NCBI GenBank assembly: GCA_963779095.1
Contig: CAVZWU010000016.1
Span: 310,001 to 374,000 of the forward strand
Direction of reading: 5' to 3'
DNA length: 64,000 nucleotides
Source: Roseiarcus sp963779095
Lineage (GTDB): Bacteria > Pseudomonadota > Alphaproteobacteria > Rhizobiales > Beijerinckiaceae
Of this stretch, positions 1 to 9,206 are shown one piece after another. The notes beneath the pieces were generated by a model. That model made no database searches, was not told where the DNA came from, and saw only the letters and a list, made by a program, of their open reading frames with translations. The position numbers and the translations under genes were made by a program. Position 1 is the stretch's first letter, and the number at the start of each line of letters is the position of its first letter.

Positions 1-164
1 CGTATCGGCGCGGGGCGCGCGTGCGGCGCGCTGCGCCGGACTCCCGGCGCGCAGACGCTTTGGAGGCGCCAGTTCTCGCGGGATTATGCGCCCATAACAT
101 TTTTTTCGGCGCGCGGAGCATCATCAACCAAATTTGACCGGCCGCGCTCGGCGCATGACGCGAG

Positions 165-854
165 CTAAAACGAGACGCTCGGCGGGATGAAAGCCTTAAT
201 CGCCGCCGCCGGAACGAAATACTTGGCGATGTCGGTCGTGTGGGCCTGCCCGCCGATTTTCAGTGGCCGCCGAGTGATCGAAATCTTGCGGCTCATGATC
301 CCCAACAGGCATAGATCGGCGGCGTCGAACACCCCCGAGCCGGAATTGCCGGTGGTGGCGACATCGGCGATCGCGGTGTCGAACCGACCGCGCAACTCGG
401 CCGGAATCGCCTGCCGAGGCAAGATCCTGGAGGGGGCCGTTCCTTCGGGGATGGCGACAACGACCTTTTCGCCGGCGTATGGCGGACGCTTGCATAGGGG
501 CGTGCGCCGCATCTGCAGACCGACCGGCAGCTTCGTCCCGTCGATCGACAACAGCGTCAGGTCCACGCTCTCCAGGCTGCCTTGCTTGACGAGTGTGGCC
601 GGCAGGTCTCGGCCCGCGATCAGGACATGGGGCTTGGTTTGCGCCACGTCTCCGGCCACGTGCGCGGCCGTCAGGATGAGGCCATTGCCGAGATAGACGC
701 CATAGCCGGGCCATGGCTGGCGCGGCGTGCGGTTGACGTGCACGGCGAACGCCCTGAGGTCCGCTGGATCCAATTGCGCCCGCCCCTGGGTCGGCGTCAG
801 CGCCACCGAGAGGGCAGCGCAACCAAGGATCACGAGTCTCGCTGGAACCGTCAT
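165..854 (-). CDS. secreted trypsin-like serine protease
   Basis: The 229-residue product has an N-terminal signal peptide of about 26 residues, so it should act in the periplasm or outside the cell. A chymotrypsin-type triad is visible: His65 in LTAAHV, Asp98 in VDLTLL and Ser171 in GNSGSGVF. The last motif departs from the classical GDSGGP, so its specificity cannot be predicted. An upstream in-frame ATG would add six residues, but the chosen ATG has GGGAGA just before it. The next gene, 948-1379, lies on the same strand about 90 bases upstream, so the two may be co-transcribed. The substrate is unknown. Family assignment is firm; biological role is not. Confidence 0.8.
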   Translation of the reverse strand: MTVPARLVILGCAALSVALTPTQGRAQLDPADLRAFAVHVNRTPRQPWPGYGVYLGNGLILTAAHVAGDVAQTKPHVLIAGRDLPATLVKQGSLESVDLTLLSIDGTKLPVGLQMRRTPLCKRPPYAGEKVVVAIPEGTAPSRILPRQAIPAELRGRFDTAIADVATTGNSGSGVFDAADLCLLGIMSRKISITRRPLKIGGQAHTTDIAKYFVPAAAIKAFIPPSVSF

Positions 855-947
855 GGTTCTCCCTTGTCGCACGTCCCGAGCGATCGCAGGGGGCGCGCGA
901 CGAAAGAAAGCAAAACTAATCCCGCAAGGCGACTGTCAAGCAAATCT

Positions 948-1379
948 CTAGAAACTAACGGAGTGGAGCAGCGAGCGGATCGGTTCGGACAGCATCTCCC
1001 AGCCGCGGCCCACAAGCGAGGCGTGGCCCATGAGAGAGGAAAAGAGGCGAAACAGGCAAAGAATCTCGATCAGCGCGGCAAAAAGGACGTTGAGGAATGT
1101 AAATCCTTGGGGAGCGCCTAGGCCGACCTCCTCACGCATCACATGGTCGTAAGGGATCTTTTGTACATAGGACGACGTTCGTCCGAAGAATGAGAACACG
1201 GTGAGGCCAAAATACTGCAGTCTACCCGAGATAATGAATATGAACGAATACAACAGTCCAATCGTCGCCATTATAATTTCCGTGTTTCGATCGTGAATAT
1301 TGTCGAAAACAAACCACGCTGCCGCCAGTATAACCAGTCCGGCGACGATTCGAAACAGGACCACCAGCGCCCTAAACAT
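948..1379 (-). CDS. small hypothetical membrane protein
   Basis: This is a 143-residue protein with about three hydrophobic segments, near residues 6-25, 36-52 and 90-112. The segment between the second and third carries charged and aromatic residues and is probably soluble. The reading frame opens 22 codons earlier, but the hydrophobic N-terminus begins naturally at the ATG chosen here. I do not recognise the family. Base composition is less GC-rich than the surroundings at the start of the gene. It lies upstream of the protease on the same strand and is divergent from the exopolysaccharide genes that start at 1781. Confidence 0.55.
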   Translation of the reverse strand: MFRALVVLFRIVAGLVILAAAWFVFDNIHDRNTEIIMATIGLLYSFIFIISGRLQYFGLTVFSFFGRTSSYVQKIPYDHVMREEVGLGAPQGFTFLNVLFAALIEILCLFRLFSSLMGHASLVGRGWEMLSEPIRSLLHSVSF

Positions 1380-1780
1380 GGGAATCCCAGTCTGTGTTGA
1401 TATTGTTTCTTGATCAAACCGCCGGTTGCGACAGGACAATCCCATAGCCCGGCGAACTTTGCTTGTCCAGCCAACAGCGTGGGGGAGAAATCACATTGCC
1501 GCATCCAAGCGCTTCTGGCGGCGCAGGAATCCGGCGCGACGTGTCGCCGCGGCACCCTCACAAGGCCGGCGCGTCTTGTTTTGGACCGAGTTTGGCTTAC
1601 ACTGCACTGCGTCAATCGCGGCGGTCGAGGGCGAGGCGCGGCGTGCGGGCCAGTGTCACGGAAAGCCTTGACTACAACGGAGTAATGGAATTTACCGTTG
1701 TCGCTGATTTTAACAACCGAGGACCTGGAACGTGCGAAAAGTGAGCGGAGACGCGTTCCTCAACCAAGTGTGAGCCGCAG
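1380..1780. other. intergenic region upstream of exopolysaccharide genes
   Basis: This roughly 400-base stretch separates two divergent genes. Short open frames on the plus strand show no domain signature and low-complexity composition, so I regard them as non-coding. A possible -35 hexamer TTGACT lies at about 1667-1672, but no convincing -10 follows at the right distance. Promoters for both flanking genes are presumably here. No clear operator palindrome was seen. Confidence 0.4.
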
Positions 1781-3250
1781 ATGACGACTGAGAGTCAAAT
1801 CGCGCCTGAATTGGCGGCCGGGCTTGGCGGGACGAGCAGCGGGGCGTTCATCGCGCGCCCGACTCGCTGGCGTCTGCCGATCGCCTATGGGTCGATCGCT
1901 TCGTTCGCGCTTTGCGTCGACCTGGCGCTGATCCTGGGGAGCGCTGCGGTCGCCGAGGCGATCTATCACAAAGTCCCAGACACGTTCGAGGGCGAATTTT
2001 CGCACACAATCGCGGCCGCCATCTTCGTCGCCATTCTGTTCGTAGCCGTCATGCGGGTGCAAAAGCTTTACAGCCCAACCCGGCTGATGGTGTGGGAAGA
2101 CCAGGCTCGCAGCGTGCTCGCCGCTTGGTGCGGGGCCTTCCTGATCCTGGCGTCGGGCGTGTTCAGCTGGGGAGTGAGCCACGATCTGTCGCGTGGCGAC
2201 GTTCTTTTGTTCTGGGCGGTCGGCGTCGTGGCGCTTCTCGGGCACAGGGCGGTGTGGAGGTTCGTTCTGCCGAGCGCCCTGGAAAGCGGCGCGCTCAAAG
2301 GCCGCACGATCGTCAGCCTGTCGTGCGAGGAGAACGTTCCTCCCGAATTCACCGACAATTTGACCCGCCACGGCTATCACGCGGTGGCGCATTTCCATGT
2401 GCCTGACAGCGGACCGGAGGCGGAAGGGGTCATCGAGAGCGTCATCTCGCTGTGCCGCACGTCCGACATTCAAGAGATCATGCTGTTCGTCGATCCCGAG
2501 CGCCTGTCGAACGTCCGCTCGGTGGCGCGAGGGCTGAGAGTGCTGCCTTTGCCAGTCACGCTGGTTCCGTTCGGAACGCTCGCGCAATTGTTCCAGCGGG
2601 CCCGCTACGACATCGGCGACACGGTCGCAATCGAGCTTCAACGCGCCGCGCTGTCGCCGGGGGAGCAGGTGATCAAGCGCGGGATCGACATCGTTCTCTC
2701 GGGAATCGGCCTGATTATCCTGTCGCCGATCCTCATCGCCGCCGCGATCGCCGTGCGGCTGGACTCACCCGGTCCGGCGCTGTTCCGGCAGACGCGGCAT
2801 GGCTTCAACGGGCGGCCGTTCCGGATTTTCAAGTTCCGCACCATGACCGTCATGGAAAACGGCGATGTGGTTCAGCAGGCGAAGAAGAGCGACAAACGGG
2901 TGACGAGGGTCGGCCGTTGGCTGCGCCGCTACAGCATTGACGAACTGCCCCAATTGCTCAATGTGTTCCTTGGCGACATGTCGCTGGTGGGACCGCGGCC
3001 GCACGCCTCGGCGCATGAACGCCACTTCACTTCCGTGATCGAGAAATACGCGTTCCGTCACCACGTTAAGTCCGGGATAACGGGCTGGGCGCAGGTTCAC
3101 GGCGCGCGCGGCGAGACCGATACGCTCGACAAGATGCAGCGACGGGTCGAACTCGACATTTGGTATATCAACAATTGGAGCATTTGGCTCGATTTCGCGG
3201 TCATGATAAGGACCGCATTGGTTGTCTTCATCGGCGATAATGCACATTGA
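1781..3250 (+). CDS. exopolysaccharide polyprenyl glycosylphosphotransferase (undecaprenyl-phosphate sugar-1-P transferase)
   Basis: The 489-residue integral membrane enzyme should transfer a sugar-1-phosphate from a nucleotide sugar to undecaprenyl phosphate, starting repeat-unit assembly. Four hydrophobic segments lie in residues 33-160, then a soluble CoA-binding-like middle domain, then a fifth hydrophobic segment near 305-325. The C-terminal bacterial sugar transferase domain follows, with KFRTM at 351, DELPQ at 387 and GPRPH at 404. This is the WcaJ/ExoY type of architecture. The exosortase gene starts 42 bases downstream in the same direction, which fits the known pairing of exosortases with exopolysaccharide loci. 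The sugar specificity cannot be read from sequence. Confidence 0.9.
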   Translation: MTTESQIAPELAAGLGGTSSGAFIARPTRWRLPIAYGSIASFALCVDLALILGSAAVAEAIYHKVPDTFEGEFSHTIAAAIFVAILFVAVMRVQKLYSPTRLMVWEDQARSVLAAWCGAFLILASGVFSWGVSHDLSRGDVLLFWAVGVVALLGHRAVWRFVLPSALESGALKGRTIVSLSCEENVPPEFTDNLTRHGYHAVAHFHVPDSGPEAEGVIESVISLCRTSDIQEIMLFVDPERLSNVRSVARGLRVLPLPVTLVPFGTLAQLFQRARYDIGDTVAIELQRAALSPGEQVIKRGIDIVLSGIGLIILSPILIAAAIAVRLDSPGPALFRQTRHGFNGRPFRIFKFRTMTVMENGDVVQQAKKSDKRVTRVGRWLRRYSIDELPQLLNVFLGDMSLVGPRPHASAHERHFTSVIEKYAFRHHVKSGITGWAQVHGARGETDTLDKMQRRVELDIWYINNWSIWLDFAVMIRTALVVFIGDNAH

Positions 3251-3292
3251 AGGCGCAGAGGGATCCCGGCTGGCGAAGCGCGCGGCTCCGGG

Positions 3293-4270
3293 ATGCTGGG
3301 GGACCCAAGAGGACGCAAGAGAAAGCGGGCATGTCGATCGAGTTCGGTAAAAACTGAGCCCGTTCGGCCAGCCTCGCTTGCGGCCCGCGCCGAAGGTCGC
3401 GGCGCCAACATGGTCTTTGTCGGCGCGCTCGCGGCGTCGTTCTTCGTCGCCTATCTGCCGACCTACCTTAGGCTCGCAAACGGCGCGTGGCGCACCGAGC
3501 AGGAGGGGCACGGTCCCCTCATCATGCTGGCCGCGGCCTGGCTGGCCTGGCAGCAGCGCGACCGGCTCCGCGCCATTGAATTCAAGCCGGCGCTCGTCGC
3601 CGGCTGGATCATTTTGCTCCTGTCCTCGCTGGTGATGGCGGTCACGCGGTCACAGGACATCCCGATGATCGAAGTGGCGACGCAAATCCCGGTCATCTTG
3701 GGATGCCTGTTGCTCATCGGCGGTTGGCCGCTGGCGCGCGTTTTCGCCTTTCCTCTCGCCTTTCTTGTCTTTTCCATACCCCCGCCGACCTGGCTGCTCG
3801 ACGCGTTCACCGTGCCGCTGAAAGTTTGGATTTCCGATGTTGTCTCGAACGTCCTGTACGATCTCGGCTATCCGGTCGCCCAGAACGGCGCGATGATCAT
3901 GATCGGCTCCTACGAACTCATGGTCAAAGACGCTTGTTCGGGCATCAATTCGATCTTCGCCCTGTCGGCGATCGGCGTCTTCTACATTCATGAGTTTGTG
4001 GGCGACAACCCGATTCGCAAGCTCATCTTGATCCTGTCAATCGTTCCAATAACCGTTGGGGCCAATATCTTCCGGGTCGTGACGCTGGTTCTGGGCGCCT
4101 ATTACATCGGCGTCGACACGATCGAGGGCTTGTTCCACGACCTTACCGGCATTGCGTTGTTCATCTTCGCGCTGATCCTGTTCTTCTTCCTCGACCGCGT
4201 CCTCATCGCTCTCGAATACGTGATCGGAAAAGCGCGTCGGACCTGGAGCGGCGCTAGAACAGCGGTCTGA
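3293..4270 (+). CDS. exosortase, probably of the XrtV type
   Basis: This multi-spanning inner-membrane protease/transpeptidase should cleave and sort proteins with short C-terminal tripartite signals. The three family catalytic residues are visible: Cys215 in KDACSGINSI, Arg261 in NIFRVVT and His282 in GLFHDLTG. About eight hydrophobic helices span the protein. The start at 3293 gives a 39-residue Arg/Lys-rich leader. The ATG at 3410 (MVFVGALAA) would remove it and is an equally good start by family alignment. The subtype call rests on the next gene, which matches the small XrtV accessory protein. No obvious PEP-CTERM-like substrate lies in this window. Confidence 0.88.
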   Translation: MLGDPRGRKRKRACRSSSVKTEPVRPASLAARAEGRGANMVFVGALAASFFVAYLPTYLRLANGAWRTEQEGHGPLIMLAAAWLAWQQRDRLRAIEFKPALVAGWIILLLSSLVMAVTRSQDIPMIEVATQIPVILGCLLLIGGWPLARVFAFPLAFLVFSIPPPTWLLDAFTVPLKVWISDVVSNVLYDLGYPVAQNGAMIMIGSYELMVKDACSGINSIFALSAIGVFYIHEFVGDNPIRKLILILSIVPITVGANIFRVVTLVLGAYYIGVDTIEGLFHDLTGIALFIFALILFFFLDRVLIALEYVIGKARRTWSGARTAV

Positions 4271-4532
4271 AATCCGGCGGCCCGAAATCGGCGCTGGCGG
4301 GGCGCGCGCCTTGGAGAGAGTTTCGTAGACAGTGGACCGCCGGGCTTGTGGCCCAGGCAGTTAGGATTGGAGGCTGGAGCAGCAGGTCTAAGGACGCTCG
4401 ATCCGACCCGAGAGGCTTTTTCACATTTAAATCGTCAGTTTGGCGCCTTCCTTTAGGGTTTTCGGTCCATGGCGTATTGGGGAACGGCTGGACCGGCAAT
4501 CGCGCTTAGCCGAAACGGTTGGACCGACACGC

Positions 4533-4779
4533 ATGCAGACGGTCTACGATTTTGTCACGGTGATATGCTTCATATGCATGGTCCTGACCTATTTCATGTT
4601 CACCGAAGGGGGCATGAAAGTCCTGGCGCATTTCATGCTGCCGGCTGTCGGCTTTCGCGATCGCCAATCAGCTCGGCAACCATGCCGGAAACAACGTGCC
4701 AATGAACGCCTTGGCGGTTATCCTGATCGTCGCCGGAATCGGCTACACCTTCATTATCGTCAGACACAGTCCCTCTTGA
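4533..4779 (+). CDS. XrtV-type sorting accessory protein, frameshifted
   Basis: Read with one correction this encodes a protein of about 81 residues with two membrane helices. The first part starts MQTVYDFVTV and contains FMLPAVGF. The second part continues AIANQLGNHAGNNVP and ends in a hydrophobic helix with RHSPS at the terminus. The two parts are in different frames. Removing one T from the TTT at 4653-4655 joins them perfectly, so a one-base homopolymer error or mutation is likely. Size, two-helix plan, motif order and position after the exosortase fit the accessory protein annotated with XrtV systems. Function is unknown beyond association with the sortase. Confidence 0.65.
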
Positions 4780-5032
4780 CCGAAGCGAAGCGGGCCGCGG
4801 GAGGAAGGGAGAGCCAGCCTTACGCTCGTCTTGACGCGGACAATCGGATTCGACTGAAAAAAGTTCAAGAAAAGAGCCGTTCTTTGAAGCGCGCTTGCGC
4901 CGACGAGGCTTATCCGACGGCAAAGGCGGCCGCAGGTTTGCAATTTAACAGTCGAGTTTAGCCGCTCACAATAGCCGGCCGCTATTGCTCGGGCCCAGCG
5001 GATCTCCCGCCGCTTGCGACCGAGGCGCCGGC

Positions 5033-7001
5033 ATGATCACCGCCGCAGAAATTCAAATGATCCGCAACGTCGATCCCGGCGTTGTTTTGCCGGGCATAGA
5101 CACAACGACCGGCAATCCCTACGCCACCTCCACGCTGCTCGACTTCACCAAGATCACCCAGAACTCGAGCGCGCCTTACTTTTACACGCCTTCCAGAAAC
5201 ACGGTAACCGTCACGCAGGCCGGCGCGGTGCTCAGCGGCATCAATTTCGGCATCCGCGACGGTGCTGATCGGCGCGAACAATGTGACGATCAAGGACTGC
5301 ACGTTCACCGGGACGAGCGGCTTTTACGCTGTTGAGCAGACTGGCGCCGCTAGCGGGCTTACGGTGGAAAACAGCACCTTCACCGGCAGCCAAATCGCCG
5401 ACTGAGTCCAATGTCTGGATCGGCTCTACTCTGGGCTCCATGACGATCGAGGACAACAGCTTTTTGAATTCGCCAGCCGACGCGATCGATATGCACGCGG
5501 GCGTCGTCACCGGCAATTATTTCTCCGGCGCCGGGTATCTGCCGGGCGCGCACGCCGACGCGATCTGGGTGCCGAGCTCGACCGGAACCACCATCACCAA
5601 CAATTTGATCGATGGCACGACGAACGCGGACTCTCCCGCCAATGTGAACAGCGATCTCAGGATCACCAATGAAGCGGGCAATACGAGCAACGTGACGGTC
5701 TCCGGCAACTATCTGCTCGGCGGCGCCTACACGGTCGAAGCCGGAACCACGAACACGACCTATACAATGAGCAATGTTTCGGTCGCCAACAATTACATCG
5801 GATACAGTGTGTTTGGCGCCTATTACCCCCCCACGGCCGGGGTCACCGAGACCGCGAACACGGCCATCGACTTCACCAACCCCACCCCGTCGATCCAGGC
5901 CCAGGCGGCCTATCAGGCCGCCGGCCTTCCAACGACGAACGTAGTCTCTGCGACAACCGGTAACGTTTGGACGATCGCCAGCGGGGCCGCGCCGACGACC
6001 GTCCTCGGGAACAGCATTGTCGGCGAGCATCTGCAGGGTGGGACGGGCGAAACGAACTTCGTCGGCGGCGCCGGCGAGCAAAGCCTGTCTACCGGCAAGG
6101 GCGCCAACATTCTCACCTATCTCGCCGTGAGCGACGGCGGCGATATTGTCACCGGTTTCGATCCGGCCAAGGACGTGATCGATCTCAGCCGCATGGACGC
6201 CGACCTCACCGCGGCCGGCCTCCAGAACTTCACTTTCATCGGCTCCGCCGCGTTCGACGGCGCCGCCGAAGTGCGCTATCAACTGAACCCGACGAGTAAC
6301 GTCACCACCGTCCAGGCGGCGCTCGCGGGCGACACGTCGGCCGATTTCAGCATCACCCTTCAGGGACTGATTCCGCTGACCGCCGCCAATTTCGCGCTCA
6401 CCGCGGCTCAGTCCTCGGCCGATTTGGCGGCCGGCGCGGCCATGACCTACACCAAGGTTCAAACGCCCGCCGGCGCGCCGACCGAATACGCATATTCGAA
6501 CGTTCAGGGCAGATCCTATGCGTCTTACGAATCGTTCTACGGCACGACCATTGCGGCCGATGATCTGAACCTCAGCACGAACTGCGAACAAACTTGTCCT
6601 CTACGCCGCCGGTCTGACCGTCACGCGGGGCGGCGGCAGCGAATCCCTGCAGATCGGGTCGGCGGCGGCGGATGCGCTCAGCTATCATCCCATCGGAGAC
6701 CATCGACGCGACCACCAGCGGCTGCGAGCAATTCATCTTCAGCGCCGGCTTCGGCGCCGAAACGATCAACGGCTTCGCGGTTTCGGGCGCAAGTCCGGAC
6801 ACCATTGATCTGGCGGCGTCGTCGTTCTCCTATCTGACTGCGGGCATGTCGGAGGCTCAGGACCTCGCGGCCGTGCTGGCCCACGCCATAAGTGGCCCGT
6901 CCGGCCTGACGATCTCCGACTCGGATGGCGACAGCCTCACCCTCACTGGAGTGACCGCCGCGATGATCGCCGCCAACCCCTCCACCTTCGATTTCACCTG
7001 A
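5033..7001 (+). pseudogene. secreted right-handed beta-helix protein with RTX-like C-terminal tail, broken by about four frameshifts
   Basis: Joined frames give a protein of about 655 residues. It starts near MITAAEIQMIRNVDPG and enters beta-helix repeats rich in Asn, Thr, Gly and Ser, for example VLIGANNVTIKDCTF and VTVSGNYLLGG. The C-terminal part has LQGGTGETNFVGGAG and DIVTGFDPAKDVIDLS, typical of tails on type I-secreted calcium-binding proteins. A related module (FGAETINGFAV, then DTIDLAASSF) is repeated at the end. Frames change near 5261, 5403, about 6595 and about 6670; deleting the T at 5403, for instance, restores DESNVW. There is no signal peptide in the readable N-terminus, which fits type I export. 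It follows the exosortase block and may be a surface carbohydrate-active or adhesive protein. Confidence 0.6.
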
Positions 7002-7541
7002 GCGGCCGCCGATCAGAGGTTCGGCGCCCTGCGATTGCGCGCGCGCACGGCGCAGGAGACGGGAGCGGCGGCGGAACGGCCAGGCGATGAGGAGCGTGGC
7101 CGCCCATCCCCAAAGGGCGGCGAGCCCGCCCGCCGCAAGCGCGCCGAACGACAGAGGCTCGGCGGGTTCGTAATTGTCGAGCGTGCTGCGCGCGATCCGA
7201 GGATCGAAATTCGTCGCGACGAGGTAGAGGCGCATGAGCGGACCGGCCGAGTTCATCGCCTCGATCTGCTCGCTGAGACGCCGGTCGCGATCGATCGCCT
7301 TGCGCATGTCTTCGCCGCGCTCGCGGGCCAAAGGGTCGTCGTTGCGCTCGAGCCGGCCCAAAGCCTCGGCGCGCGTCAGGTTCTCGCCCCGCGCCTCGGC
7401 GTCGAACTCGGCCACGATCCGGTTGAGCTCTTCGAGCGCCCCGCCCAGACGCTGGCGGTATTGTTGGGCGAATTCCGGCCCTTGCGAGCCGATGAGTCCG
7501 GCCAGCACGGCGATCGCCAAGGCAAGTCTGCGCGCAAACAT
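6678..7541 (-). CDS. DUF2937-like membrane protein
   Basis: The N-terminal 180 residues resemble the DUF2937 family: an N-terminal hydrophobic segment, QGPEFAQQYRQRLGGAL, a charged helical middle, a second membrane helix near residues 130-150, and a basic WPFRRRSRLLRR end. The frame stays open to 6678, but the extra C-terminal 107 or so residues overlap the 3' end of the beta-helix gene on the other strand. They look like antisense translation rather than protein. A frameshift near 7000-7020 would give a stop at a family-like position, so the true end is probably near 7005. The biochemical role of the family is not established. Confidence 0.6.
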   Translation of the reverse strand: MFARRLALAIAVLAGLIGSQGPEFAQQYRQRLGGALEELNRIVAEFDAEARGENLTRAEALGRLERNDDPLARERGEDMRKAIDRDRRLSEQIEAMNSAGPLMRLYLVATNFDPRIARSTLDNYEPAEPLSFGALAAGGLAALWGWAATLLIAWPFRRRSRLLRRARAQSQGAEPLIGGRSGEIEGGGVGGDHRGGHSSEGEAVAIRVGDRQAGRATYGVGQHGREVLSLRHARSQIGERRRRQINGVRTCARNREAVDRFGAEAGAEDELLAAAGGRVDGLRWDDS

Positions 7542-8094
7542 CGACGGGTCCGCCTGCGGAGGAACGGCGGATCATAGCGCCTGGCGCCGGAGACGGAACT
7601 CGGGTCTCCGTCCCAGCGGCAGCCCAGGCGAACGGCGCAAGGCCGCGCATTCCGCTAAGCCAGCGAGATAAACGCCAATAAACGCGAGCGAATGCTAGTA
7701 AACGTTAGTAAAATAGCTCGCATCATTTACTAGCGTTTATTTTTCCGAATTGAGACTTTTCAATGGGTTACGGGCAATTCAAATAAAAAACTGAAGTTGT
7801 GTCTCAGGCGACGTGCAGAATGTCTCAAGCCGAAGCGCCATCCTCTCTCTCCCGCCCCGTCGCAATGGCCGCCCGGCCGGAACGCTCCGGTCGAGTTTGC
7901 CATTGCGAGGATCATAAAGCTGGTTTCTGTTTTACGCAAGAAGATGTCGACAAATTCGTGAATTCGCTGGTGCGCCAGCCGGCTGCGCCGCTTGACACCG
8001 GGATTGCGTCAACGCTGGCCCGCTTCTCGCATCGCAAGATGCAGGAGCTAGGCCGTACGCGTTCGCCCTCGGCGCGGCGTGCTAGAGTTGAACC
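7542..8094. other. long divergent intergenic region carrying the left repeat array
   Basis: This 550-base gap lies between a minus-strand gene start and the EamA transporter start. Its middle (7670-7790) is markedly AT-rich compared with the surroundings and holds the decamer array described separately. From 7800 to 8094 an open frame runs through, but it overlaps the well-supported transporter start in another phase and has no recognisable domain. I see no other gene. Promoters for the two divergent genes should lie here. Confidence 0.5.
7670..7790. repeat. AT-rich interspersed repeat with decamer array, left copy
   Basis: Four consecutive 10-base units follow the pattern AAACGCYAGT: AAACGCCAAT, AAACGCGAGC, GAATGCTAGT and AAACGTTAGT (7670-7709). 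A 14-base stem then pairs 7699-7712 with TTTACTAGCGTTTA at 7726-7739, followed by a run of T. The adjoining AATTGAGACTTTTCAATG core (7749-7766) and the A-rich end near 7790 recur, inverted, at 18400-18530. The ten-base period equals about one helical turn, which suits arrayed protein sites. Function is unknown. The hairpin plus T-run could also terminate plus-strand transcription. Confidence 0.7.
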
Positions 8095-9166
8095 ATGTCC
8101 GACAGCGGCCCGTCGCGTAATCTACTTTGGCCTGGCGTCCCCCTCGCTTTGGCGTCGGCCGCCCTGTTCGGCGCGTCTACCCCGTTTGCGAAGCTGCTTT
8201 TGGAATCGGCCGATCCGCAACTCCTGGCTGGGCTCCTTTATTTGGGGGCAGGTGTCGGGCTTGCGATTGGCCAATCGGCTCGGTCCGTACTGGGGATCAG
8301 GACGTCGGAAGCGCCGCTGCGGCGGGCTGATATGCCTTGGCTGATTGTGATCGTTCTGTCCGGCGGCGTCATAGGACCGCTGTTCCTGATGCTAGGGCTC
8401 GCTCGGACTTCAGCCGCGTCCGGTTCGCTCATGCTCAATCTCGAAGGATTGGCGACCATGGTCATTGCATGGGTCGCGTTCCGGGAGAATGTTGATCGGC
8501 GACTCCTGCTCGGCGCGGCTTCCATCCTTGCAGGCGCGGTCGTCCTGTCCTGGCGGGGGCACGGGATACGCCTTGACGAAGGCGGCTTGCTGATCGCCGC
8601 GGCGTGTCTCGCTTGGGGTCTCGACAACAACCTGACGCGTAAATTGTCGTCGGCCGACCCGATCGTCATCGCGCTGATCAAGGGCCTTGTGGCGGGAAGC
8701 GCGAACCTGACCCTGGCGCTGTTTCTTGGCGCGCGCTTGCCGTCGATCGGCGCGACGGGCGCGGCGCTGCTCCTCGGATTTTTTAGCGTCGGGGTAAGTC
8801 TCGTGCTGTTTGTCTTGGCGCTTCGTTATCTCGGCAGCGCTCGAACGGGAGCCTATTTCTCGCTCGCTCCCTTCCTCGGCGCGATTATCGCGATCGTTCT
8901 GCTCGGCGATCCGATAACGACGCAACTGATCATCGCCGGAGTTCCTTATGACGTTCGGCCTGTGGCTACATCTGACCGAACGCCACAATCATGAGCATAC
9001 GCACGATGCGATCGAGCACGAACACAGGCACGTCCATGACGAGCACCATCGACATTCGCACGACGGGGCGGTGACGGAGCCGCATACGCATTGGCATCGG
9101 CATGAGCCGCTTCGGCACCAGCATCCGCACTATCCGGACCTCCATCATCGCCATGAGCATGGCTAG
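8095..9166 (+). CDS. EamA/DMT-family transporter with histidine-rich C-terminal tail, frameshifted
   Basis: The first 285 or so residues form a ten-helix drug/metabolite transporter of the EamA type, with the usual two repeats. The frame then shifts. Removing one C at GTTCCTTATG near 8943-8945 continues the last helix as LMTFGLWLHLTERHNHEH. The remaining 60 or so residues are more than a third histidine, with repeated HEH, HRH and HHRHEHG. Such a tail strongly suggests metal binding at the cytoplasmic or periplasmic face, so the substrate may be a metal or metal chelate; that is inference. Without the correction the protein loses the whole tail. The start ATG begins MSDSGPSRN. No regulator is adjacent. 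Confidence 0.8.
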
Positions 9167-9206
9167 GTCGAGCCGAATTGCGAGCTCAGTCGCAGAGGTA
9201 AGAGGT

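Noticed and set aside
187..696. Open frame on the plus strand opposite the serine protease
   Set aside because: It is antisense to a gene with a clear triad and signal peptide, and has no domain of its own.
5380..6591. Long minus-strand frame of 403 codons
   Set aside because: Arg/Gly-rich antisense translation of the beta-helix gene, whose plus-strand repeats are convincing.
7670..7740. Decamer array considered as a CRISPR or as origin iterons
   Set aside because: Units are contiguous without spacers, which excludes CRISPR. No replication initiator gene is nearby, so an origin is unsupported.
7799..8344. Open frame of 181 codons ahead of the EamA gene
   Set aside because: It overlaps the conserved start of the transporter in another phase, and its residues show no family motif.
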